Assembly: GCF_900187425.1 (NCBI RefSeq)
Contig: NZ_FYDJ01000007.1
Location: 283,630-347,629, forward strand
DNA length: 64,000 bases
Direction of reading: 5' to 3'
DNA from: Pseudomonas sp. Irchel s3h14
GTDB taxonomy: Bacteria; Pseudomonadota; Gammaproteobacteria; Pseudomonadales; Pseudomonadaceae
How positions within the stretch are numbered: the first letter of the stretch is position 1; each line of letters starts with the position of its first letter. The translations under genes and the position numbers were made by a program. The notes below the pieces were generated by a model, which was not told the DNA's origin, searched no databases, and worked only from the letters and a program-made list of their open reading frames with translations. Shown one piece after another: positions 52,240-61,312 of the stretch.

Positions 52240-53184
52240 ATGACGACCTATGAGCAGAGCCTGTCCAACCCTTCGGATGTGCCGGTTTATCTGAAACTGG
52301 CGGCAGTCACCATGATCTGGGGCGGGACCTTTGTCGCCGGACGGTTTCTGGCCGACAGCCTCAGCCCCTTGTTTGCCGCCAGCCTGCGATTCTTGCTGGC
52401 CAGCGTGGCGTTGCTGGTGTTTCTGCTACTGGCCCGCGTGCCGCTCGTAAGGCCCAGCCCCCGGCAATGGTTGCAATTGGCGTTGCTGGGTTTTTTCGGG
52501 ATCTTTTTCTACAACCTGTGCTTCTTTTATGGGCTGCACTACATCAATGCCTCACGGGCGTCATTGATCGTGGCGTTGAACCCGGCCGTGATCGGGCTGG
52601 CGTCGTGGCTGTTGTTCAAGGAGCGCTTGAGTCGAGCGAAAGTCGTCGGAATCGCGATCTGTATTGCCGGTGCGAGCCTGGTGATTGTCAGCCGTAATCC
52701 ACAACTATTGGCCAGCAATCCTGATGCCTGGATCGGCGATCTGTTGATCTTCGGCTGCGTGCTTGGCTGGGGCGTTTATTCGCTGTTCTCCAAAGAACTG
52801 AACCAGACGCTAGGCCCGGTGCAAACGGTGACGTACTCGATTCTGTTGGGCACGCTGATGCTGTGGGTGACCAGCGCTGTTCGCGGTGAGTTGAGTGTGG
52901 TTGCACTCGCCAACCTCGGACCAACGCAATGGTTGAGCCTGATGTACCTGGGCGTATTGGGTTCGGCGCTGGCCTATATCGGCTATTACGACGGCATTCG
53001 AAAAATCGGTGCGACGCGTTCAGGCGTGTTCATCGCCCTGAACCCGCTGACCGCGGTGATCCTCGGTGCGCTGCTGTTAGGCGAGCAGTTGACCCTGGCG
53101 ATGTGCCTGGGAGGAGGGCTGATCCTCGCGGGGATTTTCCTGTGCAACAAACCCCTTGCGCGAGCAGGGAAAAAGGGGATTTGA
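52240..53184 (+). CDS. EamA/DMT-family transporter
   Basis: 314 residues with ten hydrophobic segments and two EamA repeats (first starting VTMIWGGTFVAGRFLADSLS, second near residue 165 with LIFGCVLGWGVYSLFSKELN). Drug/metabolite transporters of this type export amino acids, their derivatives or other small metabolites. Control by the divergent LysR protein is likely. The ATG follows the divergent promoter region directly. Substrate not inferable. Confidence 0.87.
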   Translation: MTTYEQSLSNPSDVPVYLKLAAVTMIWGGTFVAGRFLADSLSPLFAASLRFLLASVALLVFLLLARVPLVRPSPRQWLQLALLGFFGIFFYNLCFFYGLHYINASRASLIVALNPAVIGLASWLLFKERLSRAKVVGIAICIAGASLVIVSRNPQLLASNPDAWIGDLLIFGCVLGWGVYSLFSKELNQTLGPVQTVTYSILLGTLMLWVTSAVRGELSVVALANLGPTQWLSLMYLGVLGSALAYIGYYDGIRKIGATRSGVFIALNPLTAVILGALLLGEQLTLAMCLGGGLILAGIFLCNKPLARAGKKGI

Positions 53185-53436
53185 TACGGAAGGCGGACAA
53201 ACCGATTTACGCTGTGTAGAATCGGGTTACGCATATAAGAATAATCGTCTTCTGGCAGCAGAAGCCTCGCCCGCAATAGCCTTGGGTCGACAATGAAGAG
53301 TTTTGGGTTTCAATTGATCTACGGTGACTTCCTTGCCCGCAGCGTGCGGGGCATCTCCTGCGCGCCACCCGCCGGTCTCAGCATTGCTAGCAACTAACGA
53401 TCCGTTAATTGACAAGAAAATGATGAGGCGCCAACC

Positions 53437-54513
53437 ATGGCAGATTTATACGAAAACCCAATGGGCCTGATGGGCTTTGAATTCATCGAATTCGCATCGC
53501 CAACCCCGAACACCCTGGAGCCGATCTTCGAGATCATGGGCTTCACCAAGGTCGCGACCCACCGTTCCAAAGACGTGCACCTGTATCGTCAGGGCCAGAT
53601 CAACCTGATCCTCAACAACGAACCGCACAGCGTTGCTTCGTACTTCGCGGCCGAGCACGGTCCGTCGGTGTGCGGCATGGCGTTCCGCGTCAAGAATGCC
53701 CAGCAGGCGTTTGCCCGGGCTCAGGAACTGGGCGCTCAGCCAATCCACATCGAAACCGGCCCGATGGAACTGAACCTGCCCGCGATCAAGGGCATCGGCG
53801 GCGCGCCGCTGTACCTGATCGACCGTTTCGGCGAAGGCAGTTCGATCTACGACATCGACTTCGTGTTCATCGAAGGCGTTGACCGCAACCCGGTCGGGGC
53901 TGGCCTGAAGATCATCGACCACCTGACCCACAACGTGTATCGCGGTCGCATGGCCTACTGGGCCAACTTCTACGAGAAGCTGTTCAACTTCCGCGAGATC
54001 CGTTACTTCGACATCAAGGGCGAATACACCGGTCTGACCTCCAAGGCCATGACCGCCCCGGACGGCATGATCAAAATCCCGCTGAACGAAGAATCGTCCA
54101 AGGGCGCCGGGCAGATCGAAGAGTTCCTGATGCAGTTCAACGGCGAGGGTATTCAACACGTTGCCTTCCTGACCGATGACCTGATCAAGACCTGGGATCA
54201 CCTGAAAAGCATCGGCATGCGCTTCATGACCGCGCCGCCGGAAACCTATTACGAAATGCTCGAAGGTCGTTTGCCGAACCACGGTGAGCCGGTTGATCAA
54301 CTGCAATCGCGCGGCATTCTGCTGGACGGTTCGTCCGAGTCAGGCGACAAGCGTCTGCTGTTGCAGATTTTCTCGGAAACCCTGATGGGCCCGGTGTTCT
54401 TCGAATTCATCCAGCGTAAAGGCGACGATGGTTTCGGCGAAGGCAACTTCAAGGCGCTGTTCGAATCCATTGAGCGCGACCAGGTTCGTCGTGGTGTGCT
54501 CTCCACCGACTAA
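53437..54513 (+). CDS. hpd: 4-hydroxyphenylpyruvate dioxygenase
   Basis: 358 residues, the length of Pseudomonas HPPD. The iron ligands appear as His162 ([11 protein letters not shown]), His241 ([10 protein letters not shown]) and Glu323 ([10 protein letters not shown]). The C-terminal substrate region [18 protein letters not shown] is typical. The enzyme converts 4-hydroxyphenylpyruvate to homogentisate in tyrosine breakdown and in pyomelanin formation. It is a single gene with AUGAGG-like sequence upstream of the ATG; a terminator follows. The 252-base gap upstream contains no recognised operator. Confidence 0.96.
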   Translation: MADLYENPMGLMGFEFIEFASPTPNTLEPIFEIMGFTKVATHRSKDVHLYRQGQINLILNNEPHSVASYFAAEHGPSVCGMAFRVKNAQQAFARAQELGAQPIHIETGPMELNLPAIKGIGGAPLYLIDRFGEGSSIYDIDFVFIEGVDRNPVGAGLKIIDHLTHNVYRGRMAYWANFYEKLFNFREIRYFDIKGEYTGLTSKAMTAPDGMIKIPLNEESSKGAGQIEEFLMQFNGEGIQHVAFLTDDLIKTWDHLKSIGMRFMTAPPETYYEMLEGRLPNHGEPVDQLQSRGILLDGSSESGDKRLLLQIFSETLMGPVFFEFIQRKGDDGFGEGNFKALFESIERDQVRRGVLSTD

Positions 54514-54528
54514 GCCGTTTCAGATGTA

Positions 54529-54568
54529 AAAAAGCCCGGTCAGCAGCAATGCTGGCCGGGCTTTTTCG
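54529..54568. terminator. Bidirectional terminator between hpd and rarD
   Basis: AGCCCGGTCAGCA and TGCTGGCCGGGCT pair with one mismatch around GCAA, with A residues before and T residues after. It serves both convergent genes. Confidence 0.9.
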
Positions 54569-54576
54569 TGCCGGTT

Positions 54577-55464
54577 CTACATCGATTTCCGTCGATGCCG
54601 GACCAGATGTTTGAACCCTTCGAACACCAACACCACAACAGCCAACCAGATCGGGATGTAGGTCAACCATTCACCGGGCTTGATGGTTTCCCCCAGCAGC
54701 AACGCGACGCCGAGCAACAGCACCGGCTCGACGTAACTCAACAACCCGAACAGGCTGAACGGCAGCAGTCGGCTGGCGATGATGTAAACCACCAGCGCCG
54801 AAGCACTGATCACCCCGAGTAACGGGATCAGCAGCGATAGCCACGGGTGTTGATCGAACACGGCGAAACCTTGATCACCGCCCTGAACGAACCAGAACGC
54901 CACGGGCAACATCAAGGCCATGTCCATCCACAAACCGCCGAGGTTGTCGGTCGCCAGTCGTTTGCGCAGGATGAAGTAGAGCGGATAACCGATGACGACC
55001 AGCAAGGTCGCCCAGGAAAATCCGCCGACCTGATACAACTCGTTGAGCACGCCGAGGGACGCAAAAAACACGGCAACCTTTTGCAGGTAAGACAGTCGCT
55101 CGCCATAGGCAAACCGCCCGGTCAGCACCATGGACAGCGGCAACAGGAAGTAGCCCAGGGACACGTCGAGGCTATAGCCGTTGAGCGGTGCCCACATGAA
55201 TAACCAGAGTTGCAGGCCAAGCAGCGTCGCGGAAAGGATCAGGCCGGCGAGCAGTTTTGGTTGGCCCACCAGCCGCCGAAAAAGGGCGACCACGCGCTTC
55301 CATTCACCGGAGACCACCATGAACACGGTCATGCATGGCAGGGTCAGCAGCATCCGCCAACCGAAGATTTCCACGCCGCTCAAAGGCGTGAGCAACGAAG
55401 TGTAGTAATACATGACGGCAAACAGCACCGAGGCTGAAACCGATAGAGCGATACCTTTAGACAA
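54577..55464 (-). CDS. rarD: RarD-type EamA permease
   Basis: 295 residues with ten hydrophobic segments. The RarD signature region SLGYFLLPLSMVLTGRFAYG and the middle GYPLYFILRKRLATDNLGGL place it in the RarD branch of EamA transporters. RarD was named from chloramphenicol sensitivity in E. coli; the transported molecule is not settled. It converges with hpd across a shared terminator. Start ATG 55464. Confidence 0.88.
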   Translation of the reverse strand: MSKGIALSVSASVLFAVMYYYTSLLTPLSGVEIFGWRMLLTLPCMTVFMVVSGEWKRVVALFRRLVGQPKLLAGLILSATLLGLQLWLFMWAPLNGYSLDVSLGYFLLPLSMVLTGRFAYGERLSYLQKVAVFFASLGVLNELYQVGGFSWATLLVVIGYPLYFILRKRLATDNLGGLWMDMALMLPVAFWFVQGGDQGFAVFDQHPWLSLLIPLLGVISASALVVYIIASRLLPFSLFGLLSYVEPVLLLGVALLLGETIKPGEWLTYIPIWLAVVVLVFEGFKHLVRHRRKSM

Positions 55465-55541
55465 ACTGTCCTCGCGAAGTTGAACGTGAAACGGGTGCGG
55501 AGGATACGTGGTTTTCGAACTGAATATTGATCAACTGAACC

Positions 55542-55574
55542 TGATCGTTCCCACGCAGAGCGTGGGAACGATCA
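55542..55574. repeat. Palindromic repeat family TGATCGTTCCCACGC, short copy
   Basis: Only the outer palindrome is present: TGATCGTTCCCACGC joined directly to GCGTGGGAACGATCA through AGA. It is the collapsed form of the repeats at 49069 and 59713. It lies between rarD and the aldo/keto reductase gene. Confidence 0.9.
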
Positions 55575-55593
55575 AGCAGTGGATTGTGCTTTT

Positions 55594-56607
55594 TCAGTTG
55601 CTGCGTGATTTGCGTCCCGACACAAAGTGGCTCACATCATTAAACCCCGGCGTCGACGCATGCCCAGGCACAACCAACGAATCAATAAACGCCTCATCCT
55701 CAGCCGTAATCTTCACCGCTTGAGCCTTGGTGTAGGCATCCCATTGTTCTTCGGTCCGCGGCCCAACGATGGCCGAAGTCACGGCGCTGTTGTTCAGCAC
55801 CCAGGCAATGGCGAATTCGACGATGCCCACGCCGCGACCCTGGGTGTACTGCTGGATCTGCTGAGCGATGCGCAATGATTCGACGCGCCATTCGGTTTCC
55901 AGAATGCGTTTGTCTGCGCGGCCGGCGCGGCTGTTGGCATCCGGCTTCACGTCCGGCGCGTATTTACCGCTGAGCACACCACGCGCCAGCGGACTGTAAG
56001 GCACCACACCCAGGCCATAGTTTTGCGCGGCGGTGATCTGCTCGGTTTCCGCCTGACGGTTGACGATGTTGTACAGCGGCTGACTGATCACCGGCCGGTC
56101 GACGCCCAGTTGATCGGCCACGCGAATCACCTCAGCGATGCGCCAGCCACGGTAGTTCGACAAACCCCAATAGCGAATCTTGCCCTGGCGGATCAAATCA
56201 CCGATGGCCGACACCGTCACTTCCAGCGGCGTGTTGTGGTCTTCGCGGTGCAGGTAATAGATGTCGAGATAATCGGTGCCCAGGCGCGTCAGGCTGGCGT
56301 CGATGCCATTGAACAGGTGCTTGCGGCTCAGGCCGCTGCGGTTTGGCACGCCGTCCACCGGGCCAAAGCCGACCTTGGTCGCCAGCACCCATTCGTGGCG
56401 GTTACCGGCAATCGCTTCGCCGACGATCTCTTCCGAGCGGCCGTTGGTGTAAACGTCCGCGGTGTCGATGAAATTGATGCCCTGGTCCCAGGCCTTGTCG
56501 ATGATCCGCAGGGAATCTTCGGTGCTGGTCTGTTCGCCGAACATCATGGTGCCCAGGGTCAGGGTCGACACTTGTAAACCCGAATGACCCAGTGTGCGAT
56601 AGCTCAT
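55594..56607 (-). CDS. Aldo/keto reductase
   Basis: 337 residues. The TIM-barrel AKR pattern begins YRTLGHSGLQVSTLTLGTMM. Catalytic Asp and Tyr lie in NFIDTADVYTNGRSEE, Lys in LATKVGFG and His in YYLHRED. The cofactor segment PYSPLARGVLSGKY is also present. Such enzymes reduce aldehydes and ketones with NADPH; this subgroup is similar to YajO/IolS-like proteins. Single gene, start ATG 56607. Confidence 0.9.
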   Translation of the reverse strand: MSYRTLGHSGLQVSTLTLGTMMFGEQTSTEDSLRIIDKAWDQGINFIDTADVYTNGRSEEIVGEAIAGNRHEWVLATKVGFGPVDGVPNRSGLSRKHLFNGIDASLTRLGTDYLDIYYLHREDHNTPLEVTVSAIGDLIRQGKIRYWGLSNYRGWRIAEVIRVADQLGVDRPVISQPLYNIVNRQAETEQITAAQNYGLGVVPYSPLARGVLSGKYAPDVKPDANSRAGRADKRILETEWRVESLRIAQQIQQYTQGRGVGIVEFAIAWVLNNSAVTSAIVGPRTEEQWDAYTKAQAVKITAEDEAFIDSLVVPGHASTPGFNDVSHFVSGRKSRSN

Positions 56608-56870
56608 GCCGAAATCCTTTTACCGGTGGGAAAGGCTCAATCAAATACCAGAACGGTAGGGCGGGGCAAACTGATTTATCGACGAAGCGTCTGGCAGCAC
56701 TTTTGCCCGGAAACGGGCGGGCACTTCAACACCTCGAATGAAGGTCGGGGTAACCACTCGTCGCTACTGTCAGATTTGACAGTAGCCGCTCGTTAACAAT
56801 TTCGCGTTACATCATTCCAGCAGATTCTGGTTCCGGTTCCGTGAACTCAATGTCCCCTGGAGATAGTGCG

Positions 56871-58508
56871 ATGGAAAATGAACACACGATTGACCTCTTT
56901 GCGCTGACACCGCCTTACGCGCCAAAAATGGTCGAGTTGGTGCCCCCCGACTCCGTGGCGCACGGCGGTGCTTCCATTGCTCATGTCAACGCCGTTGATG
57001 GTTTTAGTGTGATTTTGTTTGCCTACGTGGGGCAGGCAGAAAATGACCGGATCAGGCTTTACCTGAACGATGAATTTGCAAGGGAAGTGATCATCGCCAA
57101 AGGCAAGGAAAGTGAGAACACAACGCTGACCATTCCCTCCGAACGTTTTCACAGGGGCCGCAACAACATCAAATTTAGTGTCGAACGCCTCTCCCAAAAT
57201 GAAGAGTTCACCAGGGACCTGATTCTGCTTTACCGCAGTTCCCCACCGGGTGATGTTCCGCCGGTATTGGCCATTAAAGTCAGTCACGAAAGCATTGGTG
57301 CCGATGAGGCGGACGATGTGTCCGTTACCGTGACCTACAAGAACGCACAGTGGTACGACCGTATTTTTGTCGATTGCAATGGTGTTGTGGTCAGGCATCA
57401 ATTAGTGCCTGACGTTGAACCGCCAGTCTCCGCGGTACCGCAAACCGTCGTTATTCCGATTGCCCGGGAGGTGTTGGAACAAGGTGGGAATGATTCGGAT
57501 TTTACGTTCAAGTTTCGGGTGGTCGATAATTTGACCAATCCGAACGGGCCGCCGACCTGGTCGGATATTGTTAATGCGGATGTTCATCTCGATCGTATAA
57601 CGCTGGCAATGCCAATACTTCGAGAAATCCTGACCGAGAACAATGACGACCCGGCCATCGTCGATCTCGCCAAGCTGAACGGCGGGCCGTTGTGGGCCTT
57701 GATTCATCTGATCGATACGATCTGGAAAGTGGGGGATGAGATCCACCTGACGTTCACCGCTCTGGTGAATGGCAGTCAGGTTGCCACCCATGAACAAACT
57801 CTACCAATTACACAGGTGCCGGGGCAATTCTCTTGGGACATACCCAACAGCAAGGTCATTGCCGACAGCGTGGTGAGGGTGATCTATGAGCAGGTCAGAA
57901 ATGGCGCGGTCATTGCCACGTCCAGAACGGCTACGGCGCAGGTGACGGTGGTGCCGGAACTCACTGTGGATACGTCGCCACTCTATTTATCAGGGAGGAA
58001 CATATCAGCCAGGGGGACATCGTTAGCCTTCACACCCACCGGGCGGGACCCAAGTGGCACTGCTTTCCAGCGACGCGTCTCGGGGGGTGTCCCTCCATAC
58101 ATCTTTGAGGTGTCAGACACTAATGTAGCCTCGGTAGACAAAGACACCGGGTTGGTCCGAAGTGAAGGGAATGGCTCGACTACCGTAGTAGTGAGTGATG
58201 CGAGTGGTCAGCGAAAAATGTTCCCCGTAGACGTATCGAATGTCTTTTTTGCTGTGTACAACACCCAGCCCTTGGATAAAAATCAAGCCCAAGCGTGGAT
58301 CGACGCGACAGGGATTGCTATCTCAGCCATCGACCTCCCGATACTCCAGATTAAATATACAGCCGACATCCAATACACGCTTCATGCAGGGACGCGATCA
58401 TCCCCCCCTGGTCTAGGCAAACTTTTCCACTATAGGGGAACGACTTGGGAGTTGTATGACTTCAACACTGGGACGGGCTACAGCATTTGTCTTAAAACAA
58501 GTGCATAA
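56871..58508 (+). CDS. Large hypothetical protein with bacterial Ig-like (Big_2) domain
   Basis: 545 residues from ATG 56871, chosen by CTGGAGATAG upstream; a GTG at 56841 would add ten residues. No signal peptide is visible. The body is a string of beta-sandwich-like segments of about 90-100 residues. Near residues 370-465 a Big_2-type repeat reads GGVPPYIFEVSDTNVASVDK, then TGLVRSEGNGSTTVVVSDAS. The C-terminus (YTLHAGTRSSPPGLGKLFHY) is unlike an Ig domain. Related multi-domain proteins are frequent and variable in fluorescent pseudomonads, often as adhesin-like or surface proteins. The lack of a signal peptide leaves the route of export open. Repeat-rich DNA follows. Confidence 0.65.
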   Translation: MENEHTIDLFALTPPYAPKMVELVPPDSVAHGGASIAHVNAVDGFSVILFAYVGQAENDRIRLYLNDEFAREVIIAKGKESENTTLTIPSERFHRGRNNIKFSVERLSQNEEFTRDLILLYRSSPPGDVPPVLAIKVSHESIGADEADDVSVTVTYKNAQWYDRIFVDCNGVVVRHQLVPDVEPPVSAVPQTVVIPIAREVLEQGGNDSDFTFKFRVVDNLTNPNGPPTWSDIVNADVHLDRITLAMPILREILTENNDDPAIVDLAKLNGGPLWALIHLIDTIWKVGDEIHLTFTALVNGSQVATHEQTLPITQVPGQFSWDIPNSKVIADSVVRVIYEQVRNGAVIATSRTATAQVTVVPELTVDTSPLYLSGRNISARGTSLAFTPTGRDPSGTAFQRRVSGGVPPYIFEVSDTNVASVDKDTGLVRSEGNGSTTVVVSDASGQRKMFPVDVSNVFFAVYNTQPLDKNQAQAWIDATGIAISAIDLPILQIKYTADIQYTLHAGTRSSPPGLGKLFHYRGTTWELYDFNTGTGYSICLKTSA

Positions 58509-58517
58509 AGATTGAAA

Positions 58518-58549
58518 AAATAAAGAAATAAAGAAATAAAGAAATAAAG
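58518..58549. repeat. Four tandem copies of an 8-bp unit (AAATAAAG)
   Basis: Four exact copies lie at 58518-58549, starting ten bases after the stop of the Ig-like gene. The unit is AT-only except one G, and slippage could change the copy number. The array precedes the first of the GGGAC-type repeats. Confidence 0.85.
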
Positions 58550-59040
58550 AAGGAAAAGGGGACGCATTTATTTACCGGCCCAAGTTGTTTGGTCGATTTA
58601 CACCGACCTGAAAAAATCGTGGGGAACCCAGGTTTTGGGTGTGTTTCATAACTTGAGCCACGCACGGTCAGTCCCCTTTCCCACTGGGAGAGGGTTAGGG
58701 TGAGGGATGGATTCCGAACTGAGGACGAACCCACAAACACCAAAAAACCTGCCATCCCTTTCCACAGGAATGGCGGGTTTTGTCGTTTCAGATCACACCG
58801 TATCCACCTTCAAAGAATGGTCATTAAGCATCCCGTTGATAATCTGATGCCGAGCGCGAAAAACTCGGGCGCTGGTGCGAGGTAAAAAATTAAGGGGACA
58901 GATCTATTTATCCGGTTTTGGCGCGGCGTCGGCAGTGACCACGAAAAGAGGGACATACATATTTATCCGTCTCTGCTATCAATTGAAAAGTGGGCAATGA
59001 CTGAGTTGTTTAATCGACATCTCCAGATACTGATTCGGGC
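58550..59040. repeat. Repeat-rich intergenic DNA with GGGAC-type motifs
   Basis: No gene is seen here. Three related motifs occur in the same orientation: GGGGACGCATTTATTTACCG near 58559, GGGGACAGATCTATTTATCC near 58893, and GGGACATACATATTTATCCG near 58951. A CCCTTTCCCACTGGGAGAGGG palindrome, common in Pseudomonas, lies at about 58674-58694. This looks like accumulated repeat or transposon-border debris. Confidence 0.55.
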
Positions 59041-59141
59041 TACACATCCTTGCTCCGCTGCCTACGACTACGCCAGAATCCGCCGGCTTGTGCGCCTTGG
59101 GCCTGGGCTCTATCGTTTGCCGGTCGCTGAATAACAGCGAT

Positions 59142-59271
59142 CGGGTTTGGTAGCCCGGCAATTAGGCGCATAGCGCCACCTTCTGTAGGCCTTTTAGGCC
59201 TCTGTTTTATGGTGGTCATGCGCAGGGCTCCTTCGGGAGCGCCGGGTCCTAATTGCCGGTCTACCAACCCG
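59142..59271 (+). ncRNA. Structured leader or small RNA upstream of the DUF6124 gene
   Basis: A left arm CGGGTTTGGTAGCCCGGCAA (with TTAGG following, 59142-59166) is nearly complementary to the right arm from CCTAATTGCCGG to CTACCAACCCG (59248-59271). Between them are GGCGCATAGCGCC, AGGCC/AGGCCT and GGGCTCCTTCGGGAGC hairpins. ATGGTGGTCATGCGC pairs imperfectly with GCGTATGGCCACCAC just outside. This much pairing suggests a folded RNA. The ribosome-binding site of the DUF6124 gene lies about 60 bases further on. Confidence 0.5.
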
Positions 59272-59340
59272 CGTATGGCCACCACCTTTCGTTTGGTAGC
59301 GAGGGTGAAGGCTCCTTTAGTTCAATTAGGAGTTTCATCG

Positions 59341-59703
59341 ATGTTCAAAGTAACGCCCAATCCACCGGACACCGATCCGGCATCCCCGTGCGAATCTCTC
59401 GATTCAAAAAAACTCCACGAAGCCGCCGACCGCGCCCTCGATCACTACCTCAAGCTGGCTGCCCACATCAAAGCCACTCCGCGCACACCCGGCACCATGT
59501 TCATCGTTAACCCAGAACTCGATACCGAAACCCTGCTGGGTCATGCTTGCGAGTCGCTGGCCTCGGCCAATGTCATGACCATGGATCTGGCGGATCAAAT
59601 GGAGGGGGCGAGTCGAAATTCGCTGTTGGGTATTGCGCAGATCATCATGCTGGGCGAACTGGCGGTGAATCGGGCGCTGGATAACATCGATCCACAATGC
59701 TGA
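59341..59703 (+). CDS. DUF6124 (formerly DUF3077) family protein
   Basis: 120 residues from ATG 59341 behind AGGAG. The sequence begins TPNPPDTDPASPCESLDSKK and continues LHEAADRALDHYLKLAAHIK, PGTMFIVNPELDTETLLGHA, then a helical C-terminus ending ELAVNRALDNIDPQC. This is the standard DUF6124 layout, found in many copies across fluorescent pseudomonads. The role is unknown. The structured leader upstream and a long palindromic repeat immediately after the stop frame the gene. Confidence 0.8.
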   Translation: MFKVTPNPPDTDPASPCESLDSKKLHEAADRALDHYLKLAAHIKATPRTPGTMFIVNPELDTETLLGHACESLASANVMTMDLADQMEGASRNSLLGIAQIIMLGELAVNRALDNIDPQC

Positions 59704-59712
59704 CAGGCGCAC

Positions 59713-59827
59713 TGATCGTTCCCACGCTCTGCGTGGGAATGCAGCCCGGGACGCTCTGCGTCCCTTTCCAGAGCTGGAACGCGGAGCGTCCCTTGAGGCA
59801 TTCCCACGCAGAGCGTGGGAACGATCG
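59713..59827. repeat. Palindromic repeat family TGATCGTTCCCACGC, second long copy
   Basis: Outer arms match those at 49069 and 55542. The inner part differs (CCAGAGCTGGAACGCGGAGCG), but keeps GGGACGCTCTGCGTCCC. It fills the gap between the DUF6124 stop and the MFS transporter stop. Confidence 0.9.
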
Positions 59828-59832
59828 ATGCG

Positions 59833-61143
59833 TTAAACCCGCAACGTACGGGTCATTCGCAACGCCAGCAAACTCCCGCAAACAATCACGCCCGCCAGCA
59901 GGTAAAGCGCGGCATCGGTCGACCCGGTGCTGTCCTTGACCCAACCCACCAGATACGGACTCAGGAACCCGGCCATCTGCCCCATGGAGTTGATCAACGC
60001 CAAGCCACCCGCCGCAGCGCCGGCGCTGAGCAGCGCAGTCGGCACCGGCCAGAACATTGGCAGGCCGGTGAGGGCGCCCATGGTGGCGATGGTCAGGCCG
60101 AGGATGGCAATGGCCGGTGTAGTCGCAAAGTTCACAGCGATCAGCAAACCGACCGCGCCCATCAGCATTGGCACCACCAAATGCCAGCGGCGTTCTTTGC
60201 GCAGGTCCGCCGAGCGGCCGACCATCAACATGAACAGCGCCGCCAGCAGGTACGGAATCGCACTGAGCCAGCCAATCACCAGGTTATCGCTGAAACCGAG
60301 GTTCTTGATGATCGACGGCAGCCAGAAGTTGATCGCGTAGACGCCGCTCTGGATGCAGAAATAGATCAGACCGAAGGCCCAGATCGCCGGGTTCTTGAAC
60401 ACCGCCAGCAGCGAGTCGGTAGTGGTTTTCGGTTTGTTGGCCAGGTCTTCGGCGTGGTCGGCTTCCAGCACCGAGCGCTCGAACGGCGTGAGCCATTTGG
60501 CGTTGGCGTAACTGTCGCTGAGGAGGAAGTAGGCAAGGGCGCCGAGGATCACCGTCGGAATGCCTTGCAGCAGGAACATCCACTGCCAGCCGGCCAAACC
60601 GCCCTGGCCTGCGGCGAAGTGGTTGAGAATCCAGCCGGAGAACGGGCTGCCGAGCAGGCCGGACACCGGGATCGCCGACATGAACAACGCCATGATGCGG
60701 CCGCGGCGGAAGGTCGGGAACCACTGCGAAAGGTAAAGCACCACGCCCGGGAAAAACCCGGCTTCAGCCGCGCCGGTGAACAGGCGCAGGGTGTAGAACT
60801 CGGTTGGCGTGGTGACGAACAGCAAACAGGTCGAGAGCGAGCCCCAGACGATCATCATCAGCGCGATCCAGCGGCGCGGGCCGAATTTGGTCAGGGCCAG
60901 GTTGCTGGGTACGCCGCACAGCACGTAGCCGATAAAGAAGATCCCGGCCCCGAGGCCGTACACGGTTTCGCTGAATTTCAGTGCGTCGAGCATCTGCAGC
61001 TTGGCAAATCCAACGTTCACCCGGTCAAGGTAGTTGAACAGGTAGCAGATGAAAATGAAGGGAATCAAACGCAGGGTAATGCGTTTGTAGACGGTGTTTT
61101 TTTCGTCAACGATGGCCTGGGTAGCGGCGGCACTCTGTGACAT
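59833..61143 (-). CDS. MFS transporter, anion:cation symporter (ACS) family
   Basis: 436 residues from ATG 61143; the upstream extension to 61293 has no similarity. Twelve membrane segments are evident, starting RITLRLIPFIFICYLFNYLD with the RVNVGFA segment typical of ACS members such as glucarate, galactonate or tartrate symporters. The loop motif FGPRRWIALMMIVWGS and the cytoplasmic linker around residues 200-240 are normal. It is divergent from a CdaR-like regulator and near a glycerate kinase gene, so a sugar diacid, glycerate or hydroxyacid is the likely substrate. Confidence 0.88.
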   Translation of the reverse strand: MSQSAAATQAIVDEKNTVYKRITLRLIPFIFICYLFNYLDRVNVGFAKLQMLDALKFSETVYGLGAGIFFIGYVLCGVPSNLALTKFGPRRWIALMMIVWGSLSTCLLFVTTPTEFYTLRLFTGAAEAGFFPGVVLYLSQWFPTFRRGRIMALFMSAIPVSGLLGSPFSGWILNHFAAGQGGLAGWQWMFLLQGIPTVILGALAYFLLSDSYANAKWLTPFERSVLEADHAEDLANKPKTTTDSLLAVFKNPAIWAFGLIYFCIQSGVYAINFWLPSIIKNLGFSDNLVIGWLSAIPYLLAALFMLMVGRSADLRKERRWHLVVPMLMGAVGLLIAVNFATTPAIAILGLTIATMGALTGLPMFWPVPTALLSAGAAAGGLALINSMGQMAGFLSPYLVGWVKDSTGSTDAALYLLAGVIVCGSLLALRMTRTLRV

Positions 61144-61312
61144 GGCGGGCTCTCTCTTTATTATGATTTTTTGCGATGCAAGGGTAACGTTGACCGCCCG
61201 GTGAGTCTCGGCCACCGCTTGGGTCATTGTCTTTGTGCCTGAGCACAGGGTTTGCCACCAAGGCCTGTGCGGGTGAACAATCCGCTCCATCACGCTTTCA
61301 AGGATCCCCGCT

